The notes beneath the pieces are model-generated. The model saw only the letters and a list, made by a program, of their open reading frames with translations. It searched no databases and had not been told where the DNA came from. A DNA stretch of 35,688 nucleotides, taken from the NCBI RefSeq assembly GCF_004944975.1, contig NZ_SPQG01000008.1:102614-138301 (forward strand), read 5' to 3'. The translations under genes were made by a program, and so were the position numbers. This document shows, one piece after another, positions 8,905 through 17,377 of the stretch (positions within the stretch are counted from its first letter, which is position 1; every line of letters begins with the position of its first letter). This DNA is from Halorhabdus amylolytica (GTDB lineage Archaea > Halobacteriota > Halobacteria > Halobacteriales > Haloarculaceae).

Positions 8905-9963
8905 TTAGAGCTGGATGATCTCGATGCCGTCGGCGGCGATGTCCTCGATGGTCGCCTTCCAGCCGCCTACGGTGAGGGTTTCTCTGTCCGTGTCGAGGAC
9001 GAGCTCGGCCTCGACAGGAGATGCGATGGTGTAGTCGGCCTCGACCGGGCCGGACAGCACGTAGTCGACGATTTCGCCCTCCCAGGTGCCCTGGCGGTGG
9101 GTCTCGGTGTCGGTACCTCGGACCGTCGCATACAGTTCGGCCTCCGGATCGAGGATGCGCTTGATGTCGTTTATCACGCGCCAAGGGTCCAGATAGCGCC
9201 CGGCCACCTCGTCGGCCGACCGGACGATCTCCGAGGTCGACCAGATCTGTTCGCTGTAGTTCTGCAAGAGCAAGACCATGTTGCGCTCCTGGGTGATGAT
9301 GTACGGCTGGCCCGAGCGGGCAGGGTGCTTGCTGCTGAAGACGCCGTACTCGCGGTCGGCCGCGATGAACGTATCGGCGGTTTGGCGATAGCGGACGCGC
9401 AGGCTGTCTGGGCAGTCGAACGCCTCGAGAGCGGGGTCTTTCTCGCTGAGGAGCAACCGCACCGTGACCCCGCGGTCGATGGCGTCGGCGATGTACTCGG
9501 CGAGGTCGGAATAGATGCGACCCTCGATGGAGATGGTGACCCACCACTCCGCCTGCTGGATGGCCCGCCGGATGTGTCGCAGCGCCGACTCCTCGCGGCC
9601 GACCATCGTCACGTAGGCGTCTGGGTTCTCTTCGGTCCGGTGGTAGAACGGTTCAAGGTTGGTGATAGCCTCCGAGATGTTCTCCTTGAGTTCGTCGATG
9701 CGCCGGTGGCGGAACTGGTCGAGGACCGACTGCGGTGAAGGCGCAGTCACCTCCTTGCCCTCGGGCTTATCGTACACTTCGATGAGGTCGGCGTCCTGCA
9801 GATCGTCGATGACGTCGTAGATGCGCGCTTGGGGCACGCCCGACTCCTCGGCGAGGTCTGCCGGCCGCCCTCTCCCGAGCTTCACTGCGGCGAGGTACGC
9901 CCGCGACTGGTACTCGGTGAGGCCGAGGTCCTGCAGGATTTCGATAGCGCTTTGCTCACTCAT
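8905..9963 (-). CDS. TrmB-family sugar-responsive transcription regulator
   Basis: 352 aa. Residues about 8-75 form the TrmB-type winged helix: LQDLGLTEYQSRAYLAAVKL, then VPQARIYDVIDDLQDADLIE. A coiled linker (KENISEAITNLEPF) leads to the larger effector domain with the GREESALRHIRRAIQQAE stretch, and the C-terminus (about 260-352) is the beta-rich sugar-binding part seen in long TrmB proteins. Such proteins in archaea bind sugars and control sugar ABC transporters and glycolytic genes. The ATG at 9963 overlaps the end of the GH43-like gene by 8 bases, so the two are co-transcribed. The adjacent divergent ABC-importer operon and the inverted repeat at 10930-10949 make this the likely local regulator. 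The ligand is unknown. Confidence 0.9.
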   Translation of the reverse strand: MSEQSAIEILQDLGLTEYQSRAYLAAVKLGRGRPADLAEESGVPQARIYDVIDDLQDADLIEVYDKPEGKEVTAPSPQSVLDQFRHRRIDELKENISEAITNLEPFYHRTEENPDAYVTMVGREESALRHIRRAIQQAEWWVTISIEGRIYSDLAEYIADAIDRGVTVRLLLSEKDPALEAFDCPDSLRVRYRQTADTFIAADREYGVFSSKHPARSGQPYIITQERNMVLLLQNYSEQIWSTSEIVRSADEVAGRYLDPWRVINDIKRILDPEAELYATVRGTDTETHRQGTWEGEIVDYVLSGPVEADYTIASPVEAELVLDTDRETLTVGGWKATIEDIAADGIEIIQL

Positions 9964-10882
9964 AGATCAGGTCGGTATGACGGAGTTCGAACGCGCCGTC
10001 TTCGCGCGCGACTTCGTAGTAGGCCTCGTAGCCGTCCGGCCCCTCGAGGATGTCGAGGTAGCGCAACGTGGCGAACGTCTCGACGCCCGTGGCCGTGCCC
10101 GCGACCGGCGATCCGTAGCGCGGCCCCTGCGGCGAGGTGTCGACCACAGTCCGAAGGTCCGGACTTGTCGCGAGAGCCGTCCGAAGGTTCCAGGTCTTGC
10201 CGTAGTCGGTGGTGGCGCTGGCCTCGTAAAACACCCACCAGGCGGGCGCGTCGGGTGCGGGCAAGACACAGGAGAGACGCGTGTGATGGTCGTGCCAGTA
10301 CTGGCGACCCAGCACGGGGTTGTCCCCGTACCGTTCGAAGTGCTTGCCGTCGACGCTCGTCGCGAGGTGGGCCTGCTCGGAGTTTCCGTCGTGGCCGGCG
10401 TAGAACATGTGATAGCGCCCGCCGACCGTCACCACGTAAGGGTCTTTGACCGTGACCGAGTCAGTCGCGCCCGCCTGCGGCGCGAGCACTTCCCGTGCCG
10501 TCGTTGGATCAAGGTCCGCGGGGTCGTCGACGGCGTCGAGTCGCCGGATAGTCCACTGGTTCGAGCCATGGTCGACGGGCAGGAACGCGACCAGTCGGCC
10601 GCTTTTGGGGTCGGTCACTAGCGACGGCCGCTCGACGCTCACGACGCCGAGGTCGTCGGCCGTGACGGTCGTCAGTCGCTGCAGGTCCTCGTCGTGGTGG
10701 TACAGGTGGACTGCGCGCCCGCGCTCGTCGGGCGTCCGCTCGCGCACACCGAGTAACCGGCGGCCGTCGTACTGGAGGACGCAGGGCGCGCCCGTCCAGT
10801 ACCCCTCGTCGTCGCCGACGGGGCGGAGAACCGTCGTCGCGCCCGTCTGGTCGAGCGCTGGTGAGTTGTCATACGTTGGCAT
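9956..10882 (-). CDS. GH43/GH32/GH130-like five-bladed beta-propeller protein
   Basis: 308 aa from the ATG at 10882. An in-frame ATG at 10906 exists, but the best TATA box (10921-10926) would place the transcript start near 10898, downstream of it, so the shorter form is preferred. The pattern fits five-bladed propeller glycosidases and phosphorylases: GYWTGAPCVLQYDGRRLLGV, then SLVTDPKSGRLVAF, then VKDPYVVTVGGRYHMFYAGH, then HLATSVDGKHFERYGDNPVL, then VFYEASATTDYGKTW. The Asp of VKDPY sits where these families often place a catalytic or transition-state Asp. I cannot tell glycosidase from phosphorylase, nor name the linkage. No signal peptide, so it probably works on imported sugars. It is the first gene of the minus-strand operon with TrmB and the former GH42 gene. 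Confidence 0.68.
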   Translation of the reverse strand: MPTYDNSPALDQTGATTVLRPVGDDEGYWTGAPCVLQYDGRRLLGVRERTPDERGRAVHLYHHDEDLQRLTTVTADDLGVVSVERPSLVTDPKSGRLVAFLPVDHGSNQWTIRRLDAVDDPADLDPTTAREVLAPQAGATDSVTVKDPYVVTVGGRYHMFYAGHDGNSEQAHLATSVDGKHFERYGDNPVLGRQYWHDHHTRLSCVLPAPDAPAWWVFYEASATTDYGKTWNLRTALATSPDLRTVVDTSPQGPRYGSPVAGTATGVETFATLRYLDILEGPDGYEAYYEVAREDGAFELRHTDLIYE

Positions 10883-10917
10883 CGAAACGTTCCAACGTCG
10901 CGGCATACCTTAGATGT

Positions 10918-10970
10918 TGGGTATATTGCAACCACTGGAGATAGTGGTTAGACCGGAGTTTTAAGTGGTG
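10918..10970. promoter_or_regulatory. Bidirectional promoter with candidate TrmB operator
   Basis: Between the divergent operons lie GTATAT (10921-10926, TATA box of the minus-strand genes) and GTTTTAAG (10958-10965, TATA box of the importer operon, about 28 bases before ATG 10990). Between them is a perfect inverted repeat, AACCACT-N6-AGTGGTT (10930-10936 and 10943-10949). A further half-site AGTGGT occurs at 10964-10969, exactly 21 bases after the same half-site in the repeat, about two helical turns. This places the repeat against the upstream edge of both TATA boxes, where a bound regulator would block or help TBP/TFB. That TrmB is the binder is inference. Confidence 0.6.
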
Positions 10971-10989
10971 CTCTACATAGTCATCAATC

Positions 10990-12351
10990 ATGGTCGATTC
11001 AGACCAGCACACAGATTCGCTCGTGAACCGGCGGCGGTTCGTCAAGGCGGCAGGCGTGACGGGCGTCGCGGGGCTGTTGGCCGGCTGTAGTGGCGGCGAC
11101 AGCACGACGACGAACGGTGGCGGCAACGGGAACGGCGGCAATGGCAACGGTGGCACGACCACCGGGAACCAGACCTCGAAGACGTTCACTCTGGAGTACA
11201 TCGACGTCGACGGCGACCGGACCAAGGAGATGTTCATGCCGGTCATCGAGGAGCTGAACTCCAAGTACGACGCCGAGATCAGCCTCAACTTCCGGGAAGT
11301 CCCTTACGGAAACTATAAGAAACAGCTGCTCACTCGCGTCGGCGGCGGCAACGCGCCAGACGTCGCGGCGATTGACCAGATCTGGCTCGGGTCGTTCTAC
11401 AATAGCGGCAAGCTGATGACGTTCAACGACATCCAGGAACAGATCAACTTCGACGACTACTTCGCGGGCTTCAAAGAGGCCGTCGTTCAGGAGGAGAACA
11501 TCGTCGGGTTCCCGATCACGACCGACGTTCGCGGAATGTACTGGAACAAAGACCAGTTCGAGTCCGCGGGCCTCGATCCGAACACCGGCCCGGAAACGTG
11601 GTCGGAGTTCTACGACGTCGCCGCCCAGCTGCACGATCCGCCGAACCGGTACGGCACCGGCATCATCGTCGCCGCGGGGATCTACAGCGTCCCGCTGTTT
11701 TCCGCCGGCGGTCAGTTCCTCAAATCGGGCGGCTCCGAACCGGCGTTCACGAGCGACGCGGGCGTGAAAGGCGCGGAGTTTATCGACAAAATATACAACG
11801 AAGAGAAGATCGGCCCCTCCAGCCCGATCACCGGAGGGGGCAACTACCCCCAGGAGTTCCTCAACGGGACGTACTCGATCGCACCCGTCTACGGCTCCTG
11901 GATGGACTTCTTTGCCCGACAGAAAGGGATGAGTAATGAAGAGATCAAACAGAAATACGGCTTCAGCATCTCGCCACACCCCTCCTCGGGATCGCCCGCG
12001 ACGATGATGGGGGGGTTCGCCTGGTCCGCGTTCAACACGACCGACCGACCCGACATCGTGAAGGACTTCATGGGCCGCATCAGCGGCCAAGAGTTCAACC
12101 GGAAGATCGCCCGCGAGACGGGACGCATCCCGACGCGGAAGGCCCTGCTAGACGCCTCCGAGGTCTGGAGCAACATCCTCTGGTCAGACACGATCAAGGA
12201 GATGCTCGAGTACGGTGGGACGCGACCGGTGAACAACTGGTCGGCCGTCGACGAGATCCTCACGACATCCCTCCAGGAAGTCGCCTACGATCGGGCCGAA
12301 CCCCGAGAGGCACTGCAGAGCGCGGCAGACGAGCTCGCGGGGGAGCTGTAA
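10990..12351 (+). CDS. ABC sugar importer, substrate-binding lipoprotein (CUT1)
   Basis: 453 aa extracellular solute-binding protein (family 1 type). The N-terminus has a twin-arginine motif (RRRFVKAAG, Arg14-16) and a lipobox ending LLAGC at Cys33, so it is a Tat-exported lipoprotein held at the outer face of the membrane. A Gly/Asn-rich spacer (about residues 45-58) tethers the binding domain. The body shows the usual pattern: KEMFMPVIEELNSKY near the start, GGGNAPDVAAIDQIWLGSF, and DVRGMYWNKDQFESAGLDP. It is the first gene of a six-gene operon with permeases, ATPase, debranching-type glucosidase and sulfatase. The TATA box 28 bases upstream supports the start. From context the ligand is probably a sulfated or branched oligosaccharide, which is inference. 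Confidence 0.93.
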   Translation: MVDSDQHTDSLVNRRRFVKAAGVTGVAGLLAGCSGGDSTTTNGGGNGNGGNGNGGTTTGNQTSKTFTLEYIDVDGDRTKEMFMPVIEELNSKYDAEISLNFREVPYGNYKKQLLTRVGGGNAPDVAAIDQIWLGSFYNSGKLMTFNDIQEQINFDDYFAGFKEAVVQEENIVGFPITTDVRGMYWNKDQFESAGLDPNTGPETWSEFYDVAAQLHDPPNRYGTGIIVAAGIYSVPLFSAGGQFLKSGGSEPAFTSDAGVKGAEFIDKIYNEEKIGPSSPITGGGNYPQEFLNGTYSIAPVYGSWMDFFARQKGMSNEEIKQKYGFSISPHPSSGSPATMMGGFAWSAFNTTDRPDIVKDFMGRISGQEFNRKIARETGRIPTRKALLDASEVWSNILWSDTIKEMLEYGGTRPVNNWSAVDEILTTSLQEVAYDRAEPREALQSAADELAGEL

Positions 12352-12375
12352 GCCCGTCCCCGACCACGTCTAGCC

Positions 12376-13347
12376 ATGTCGGACTCCGAGCCGTCGTACC
12401 TGGACGGGTTTGAGGCGAGACGGGAAACCCAGACGGAGCTCTCGCGTCTCGAGCGGTTGTACGACCGGGTCGATCAGAAGCTGCCGTACATCATGATCGC
12501 GCCGGTGTTCATCATCGTCGTCGGGCTGATGCTGTACCCCGCGGTGTGGGCGTTCAAGCTCAGCCTCTACGACGTCCCGATCTCCAACCTCGACAACCAG
12601 GTGTTCGTCGGTTTCCAGAACTACGTCGAAATCCTCATGAACAGCTTCTTCTACAAGGTGATGAAAAACAGCGTCGTCTTCGTCAGCGCGAGCGTCGTCG
12701 GGCAGGTCGGCATCGGCGTGACCCTCGCCGTCCTCCTCGACCGCGGCTGGCTGGACGATCGCCTCGCGCGGTTCTTCCGTGCGACCTACATCCTTCCCTG
12801 GGCGACGACGGCCGTCATCGTCGGCTACTCCTGGCAGTTCCTGTTGAACCCGCGAGTCGGCCTGGTCAACCAGTTCCTGCGGGCGCTCGGGTGGGCGAAT
12901 CCGCCGCCCTGGCTGACGAGCGTCCAGTGGGCCATCGTCGGCCTGATCATCATGAACATCTGGCGCGGTACGCCGTTCTCGATGATCTTCCAGACCAGTG
13001 GCCTCCAGAGCATCCAGGAGTCGTTCTACGAGGCCGCCAGAGTCGGCGGGGCCTCTCGGCTCCAGACGGTCCGCAACGTCACGCTACCGCTGTTGCGCCC
13101 GTTCATCCTGATGAACCTCATCCTGGTGACGCTGTTTACCTTCAACGTATTCGGGATGATCCTCGTGATGACCGGCGGGGGCCCGCTGGACGCGACCAAC
13201 GTGCTCGCCTTGCACATGTACCAGACGGCGTTCAGCCTCGGGAACTTCGGCAAGGCGAGCGCGCTGGCGGTGTTGCTCTTCCTCTTTAACCTGCTGACCG
13301 TCGCCTTCTACCTGCGGGTGTTCGGGGGGGTCGATCAAGCGATCTAA
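12376..13347 (+). CDS. ABC sugar importer, permease 1 (MalF-like)
   Basis: 323 aa inner permease with a cytoplasmic acidic N-terminus of about 33 residues followed by six hydrophobic segments. The first is in YIMIAPVFIIVVGLMLYPA. The EAA loop that docks on the ATPase is clear: FYEAARVGGASRLQTVRNVT. With the next gene it forms the membrane channel of a CUT1 importer. It starts 24 bases after the binding-protein gene and ends 2 bases before the second permease, so all are one transcript. The length is typical of MalF homologues that lack the large periplasmic loop of the E. coli protein. Confidence 0.93.
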   Translation: MSDSEPSYLDGFEARRETQTELSRLERLYDRVDQKLPYIMIAPVFIIVVGLMLYPAVWAFKLSLYDVPISNLDNQVFVGFQNYVEILMNSFFYKVMKNSVVFVSASVVGQVGIGVTLAVLLDRGWLDDRLARFFRATYILPWATTAVIVGYSWQFLLNPRVGLVNQFLRALGWANPPPWLTSVQWAIVGLIIMNIWRGTPFSMIFQTSGLQSIQESFYEAARVGGASRLQTVRNVTLPLLRPFILMNLILVTLFTFNVFGMILVMTGGGPLDATNVLALHMYQTAFSLGNFGKASALAVLLFLFNLLTVAFYLRVFGGVDQAI

Positions 13348-13349
13348 CC

Positions 13350-14249
13350 ATGAGCATGAAACAACGATTCATCAAAGCGCGGTACTACCTGCATAACGCG
13401 GCGCGGTTCGCCAAGATCTACCCCGAGGAGGCGCTGATCAGGGCGGTGGTGATCTTCAGCCTGGTGTCAATGTCCGTGTTCTTCATCGTCCCGCTGTACT
13501 GGCTGTTCTCCGCGGCGTTCAAGCCGCCCAACTCCGTCGGCTTCCCGCCGGAGCTCGTCCCGTCGACGATCACCTTCGAGAACCTGAACCACATCATCGT
13601 GAACACCGAGTTCGTCGGCACCTTCTTGGTGAACTCACTACTCGTGGCCGTCGGCGCTGTGATCATAGTGCTTGCCATCGCGACGCCGGCGGGCTATGCC
13701 TTCTCCCGGTACGAGATGAAGCACAAGCGCGTCCTGATGGTGTCGATCCTATTCGTCCAGATGATCCCGTTCCTGGCGATGATCATCCCGCTGTACCGCA
13801 TCTTCGCCATCGTCGGGCTGCTCGATACACTGATCGTCATCACGCTGGTCTCGGCGGCGAACACCATCCCCGTCGCGACTTGGCTGATGAAGGGGTACTT
13901 CGATACGGTCCCCGACGGGCTGGAGGAAGCCGCCCGCGTCGGCGGCGCCTCCCGGTTCCAGGCGTTCCGCATCATCACGCCGCTGGCGAAACCGGCGCTG
14001 GGCGCCGTCGCCATCTACTCCTTCGTCGGCGCGTGGAACAAGTTCATCATTCCGCTAACCTTTACCTCGAGCAAGTCGAAATGGGTCCTTCCGGTCGCAC
14101 TCTACAAGTTCATCTCCCGGCGCGGGGTCGTGGAGTGGGGACTGCTCGGGGCCGCGACGCTGATCGCGATGTTGCCGGTGTTGATCCTGTTCGTAGTCTT
14201 CCAGAAGCAGTTCGTGGCCGGTCTGACCGGCGCGGAGTACAAAGGGTGA
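13350..14249 (+). CDS. ABC sugar importer, permease 2 (MalG-like)
   Basis: 299 aa, six hydrophobic segments, starting with VVIFSLVSMSVFFIVPLYWL. The EAA loop is GLEEAARVGGASRFQAFRII. It is the partner of the preceding permease in the CUT1 channel. Its ATG comes 2 bases after the previous stop. Its 3' end (AAAGGGTGATCAC) contains GGTGATC, complementary to the archaeal 16S rRNA tail, which is the ribosome-binding site of the ATPase gene that follows. Confidence 0.93.
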   Translation: MSMKQRFIKARYYLHNAARFAKIYPEEALIRAVVIFSLVSMSVFFIVPLYWLFSAAFKPPNSVGFPPELVPSTITFENLNHIIVNTEFVGTFLVNSLLVAVGAVIIVLAIATPAGYAFSRYEMKHKRVLMVSILFVQMIPFLAMIIPLYRIFAIVGLLDTLIVITLVSAANTIPVATWLMKGYFDTVPDGLEEAARVGGASRFQAFRIITPLAKPALGAVAIYSFVGAWNKFIIPLTFTSSKSKWVLPVALYKFISRRGVVEWGLLGAATLIAMLPVLILFVVFQKQFVAGLTGAEYKG

Positions 14250-14252
14250 TCA
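14245..14252 (+). promoter_or_regulatory. Ribosome-binding site of the ATPase gene
   Basis: GGGTGATC overlaps the stop codon of the permease gene and lies 4 bases before ATG 14257. It matches the haloarchaeal anti-SD sequence and suggests translational coupling inside the operon. Confidence 0.55.
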
Positions 14253-14256
14253 CGAT

Positions 14257-15393
14257 ATGAGTACCATCGACCTCGAAAACGTAACGAAACGATTCGGTGA
14301 CGTAACGGCGGTCGAGAACGTCGATCTGACCATCGAGGACGGCGAGTTGCTCGTTCTCGTGGGACCGAGTGGCTGTGGAAAGACCACGCTGCTCCGGACC
14401 ATCACGGGCCTCGAGCTCCCGACAGAGGGGACGATCTCCGTCGACGGCAACGACGTGACGGGTATCCCCGCCCGTAAGCGGGACATCGCTCTCGTCTTCC
14501 AGAACTTCGCGCTTTTTCCCCACATGAGCGTCGAGGAGAACATGTCCTTCAACCTGCGAATGCAGGGCGATCTCGACGCCGAAGAGATCGACCAGCGCGT
14601 CGCCGACATCGCCGAGATGCTCGACATCAGCGAACTCCTCGACCGCGACATCAGCGAACTCAGCGGCGGGCAGAAACAGCGCGTCTCGCTGGGTCGCGCC
14701 ATCGTGACGAACCCGGCGGCGTTCATGCTGGACGAACCGCTGGCGAATTTGGACGCCAACCTCCGCGACCAAATGGAGACCGAAATCGTCCGCCTCCAGA
14801 AGCAACTGGGCATCACAACTGTCCACGTCACACACAACCAGAGTGAGGCGATGACGATGGGCGACCGAATCGCCGTCATGAACGACGGCGAACTCCAGCA
14901 ACTCGGGCCGCCGGAAGAGGTGTTCTACGAGCCTGCGAACCTCTTCGTCGCGAAGTTCATCGGCAGCCCCAACATGAACCTCTTCGACGCGACCGTCGAC
15001 GCCGACGGGGCCCACTTGCTAGAGGAGTCCGGCCCGGGCCTCGCCGTGCCGATCGACCTCGATCGCTCGGATCCGATCGTGCTCGGGTGTCGCCCGGAAC
15101 ACGTGCTCGTCGACCGGGACGACCGGTCAGGCGGCGGCTGGGCGACGCTAGAGATCGCGTTCACGGAGTTCCACGGCGCGAGCAAGTACCTCTTCTTCGA
15201 CGTCGGCGAGGACACGGAACTGATCGCGCGGGTCGACTCCGACGAACCCTTCGCGGCCGGCGAGACCGTCAGCGTCGGATTCGACCCCGAGCAAGTCCAC
15301 GCCTTCGACCCGGCCACGGACGAGCGAATCGACCAGAGTGCACGAACTGACCGAACACGGATCGCGGAGGGAACACGCCCCAGCGATGACTGA
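14257..15393 (+). CDS. ABC sugar importer ATPase (MalK/UgpC-like)
   Basis: 378 aa. Walker A GPSGCGKT at residues 36-43, Q-loop in VFQNFALFPHMSVEENM, signature LSGGQKQRVSLGRAI near 134, Walker B AFMLDEPLANLD, and the H-loop in TTVHVTHNQSEAMTMGDR. Behind the nucleotide-binding domain comes the C-terminal OB-fold regulatory domain typical of CUT1 ATPases (VLGCRPEHVLVDRDD). It powers the importer encoded just upstream. The gene overlaps the next one by 8 bases (ATGACTGA). The last 25 or so residues are polar and variable. Confidence 0.94.
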   Translation: MSTIDLENVTKRFGDVTAVENVDLTIEDGELLVLVGPSGCGKTTLLRTITGLELPTEGTISVDGNDVTGIPARKRDIALVFQNFALFPHMSVEENMSFNLRMQGDLDAEEIDQRVADIAEMLDISELLDRDISELSGGQKQRVSLGRAIVTNPAAFMLDEPLANLDANLRDQMETEIVRLQKQLGITTVHVTHNQSEAMTMGDRIAVMNDGELQQLGPPEEVFYEPANLFVAKFIGSPNMNLFDATVDADGAHLLEESGPGLAVPIDLDRSDPIVLGCRPEHVLVDRDDRSGGGWATLEIAFTEFHGASKYLFFDVGEDTELIARVDSDEPFAAGETVSVGFDPEQVHAFDPATDERIDQSARTDRTRIAEGTRPSDD

Positions 15394-17377
15394 GCGCGTC
15401 CTCGTGGATGGCGATACGTTCTTCGTGACCGACGAGCGCTTCAAGACCGCGGCTGCGGGCGGACTGTACCACCGCGACACGCGGTACCTCTCGGAACTGT
15501 CGGTGTCGGTCGAGGGGACGTCGCTGACGCCGGTCGGGAGCGATCTCGTCGCGCCCTGGCGGCGCGTCCTCACCTGTGCGGACGTCTCCTCGGCCGTCAA
15601 CGAGATCGACAACTCCGAAGAGCAGAAACACACCACCATCACCCTGACCCGCGACCAGGTGGTCGCCGAGGGCCAGGGGCTGGTCGAGACGCTCGCGCTG
15701 ACGAACCACGTCCCGGAGACGAGGACACTGACGCTGTCGATTGACGTCGCGAGCGACTTCAGCGACCTCTTCGAGATCCGTGGGCTGCGCTCGGACATCG
15801 AACGCGAGGTTGACAACGCGGTCGTCGACGGCGGCGTTCGATTCCGCTATGACGAACCCGGCTCTGACGGCGACGGGCCGACGCTCCTCGCGGGCTTCGA
15901 TCCCGTTCCGTCGACGCTGTCGACCGACGGCGGGACCTACGAGTTCGAACTGGCACCGCAGACCTCGACCGAGGTGACGGTGGCGGCTACCGTCGGCAGC
16001 GGATCGACGGCCGAGGCCATCTCGCGTGCCGTCGCGGCGGCCGGGTGGGAACCGCCGGGTGGTACGCCGGCAATCGAGCACTCCGACAGTCGCTACGCCT
16101 CGTTGTTCGAACAGTCCTGGCAGGACCTGCAGGCCCTGGTCACGGAGACCGAATACGGCCCCGTCGCGGTCGCCGGCGTCCCGTGGTTCGCGACGGTGTT
16201 CGGCCGCGACGCCCTGCTTACGGCGTATAACGTGCTCCACGTGGCGCCGACGCTGGCCGAGGGAACGCTCCGGTACCTCGCCGCGTACCAGGGCAAGGAG
16301 GTCGACGACTACCGCGAGGAACGACCTGGGAAGATCTTCCACGAGATCAGGCGGGGCGAACTCGCCCGGCGCGGCCGCATCCCCCACACCCCCTACTACG
16401 GGACTGTCGACGCGACGCCACTGTGGCTGATCCTGCTGGACGAGACGCGGCGGTGGACGGGCGAAGACGCGCTGGTCGACGACCTTTGGAAGTCGGCACA
16501 GGCCGCCGCCTCGTGGATCGAGCGCGCCGTCGACGACATCGGGGACGACCCGTTCCTCTACTACGGAGCTTCGACGGCCGACGGCCTCGAGCACAAGGCC
16601 TGGCGCGACACCGAGGGCTCGATCCAGTTCGCCGACGGCGAGGCGGCCGAACCGCCCCTGGCCAGCGTCGAGGTGCAGGGCTACGCCTACGACGCCCTCC
16701 GCCGGATGGCGTCGCTGGCCCGCGAGCGCGACTTTGAAGCGGACGCCCGCGAGTACGACCGCCGGGCCGACGCGCTCGCGGCCGCCTTCGACGAGAAGTT
16801 CTGGCTCCCCCAACGGAGGTACTATGCGACGGCGAAGACCGGCGACGGCCGGCTCGTCGCCTCGAAAAGCTCGAACATGGGCCACGCCCTCTGGTCTGGT
16901 ATTGTCCCCGAGGAACGCGCAGATACCATCGTCGACACCCTGCTGGGCGACGGCCTGTACTCCGGGTGGGGGGTGCGCACGATGAGCAGCGACAACAGCG
17001 GGTACAGCCCCGTCTCCTACCACGTCGGGAGCGTCTGGCCCCACGACAACGCGCTCATCGCGCTCGGGGTAGACGCGTACGGCCGGTCGGCGGCCGCCGA
17101 ACGCATCGCCACGGACGTCCTCGACGCCTGTCGGTCGTTCGACTACCAGCGCGTGCCGGAGTTGTTCTGCGGGTTCGACGACGACCGCCCGCCGTATTCC
17201 TATCCCTCGGCCTGCGAACCGCAGGCCTGGAGCGCCTCTGCCCCGTTCGCGCTCCTCCGGCCGCTGTTCGATATCCATCCCGGCGAGACGGGCAGTCCAA
17301 TGGCCAACGCCACCCCCTCCGAGGTCGACATCGACCTCGGGACCGCGCTCTCGGCCGTCGACCCCGGGGGGAACTGA
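15386..17377 (+). CDS. Amylo-alpha-1,6-glucosidase / debranching-type glycosidase
   Basis: 663 aa from the ATG at 15386. An in-frame ATG at 15338 would give a 48-base longer overlap with the ATPase gene, and the family N-terminus begins near the later ATG (VLVDGDTFFVTDERF). The N-terminal beta domain has GGLYHRDTRYLSELSV, typical of bacterial-type debranching enzymes. The C-terminal (alpha/alpha)6 domain shows GVPWFATVFGRDALLTAYNV, then RPGKIFHEIRRGELAR, then GTVDATPLWLILLDETRRW, and GSVWPHDNALIALGV. Related enzymes cleave alpha-linked glucosyl or rhamnosyl branches inside the cell. The specificity here is unknown, and its place between an importer ATPase and a sulfatase suggests it acts on the imported oligosaccharide rather than on glycogen. 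Cytoplasmic. Its stop overlaps the sulfatase start (TGATG). Confidence 0.82.
   Translation: MTERVLVDGDTFFVTDERFKTAAAGGLYHRDTRYLSELSVSVEGTSLTPVGSDLVAPWRRVLTCADVSSAVNEIDNSEEQKHTTITLTRDQVVAEGQGLVETLALTNHVPETRTLTLSIDVASDFSDLFEIRGLRSDIEREVDNAVVDGGVRFRYDEPGSDGDGPTLLAGFDPVPSTLSTDGGTYEFELAPQTSTEVTVAATVGSGSTAEAISRAVAAAGWEPPGGTPAIEHSDSRYASLFEQSWQDLQALVTETEYGPVAVAGVPWFATVFGRDALLTAYNVLHVAPTLAEGTLRYLAAYQGKEVDDYREERPGKIFHEIRRGELARRGRIPHTPYYGTVDATPLWLILLDETRRWTGEDALVDDLWKSAQAAASWIERAVDDIGDDPFLYYGASTADGLEHKAWRDTEGSIQFADGEAAEPPLASVEVQGYAYDALRRMASLARERDFEADAREYDRRADALAAAFDEKFWLPQRRYYATAKTGDGRLVASKSSNMGHALWSGIVPEERADTIVDTLLGDGLYSGWGVRTMSSDNSGYSPVSYHVGSVWPHDNALIALGVDAYGRSAAAERIATDVLDACRSFDYQRVPELFCGFDDDRPPYSYPSACEPQAWSASAPFALLRPLFDIHPGETGSPMANATPSEVDIDLGTALSAVDPGGN

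Noticed and set aside
8854-9738. 294-residue plus-strand frame opposite TrmB
   Set aside because: Shadow of the TrmB gene, with a Val/Gly/Asp-rich composition typical of antisense frames in GC-rich DNA.
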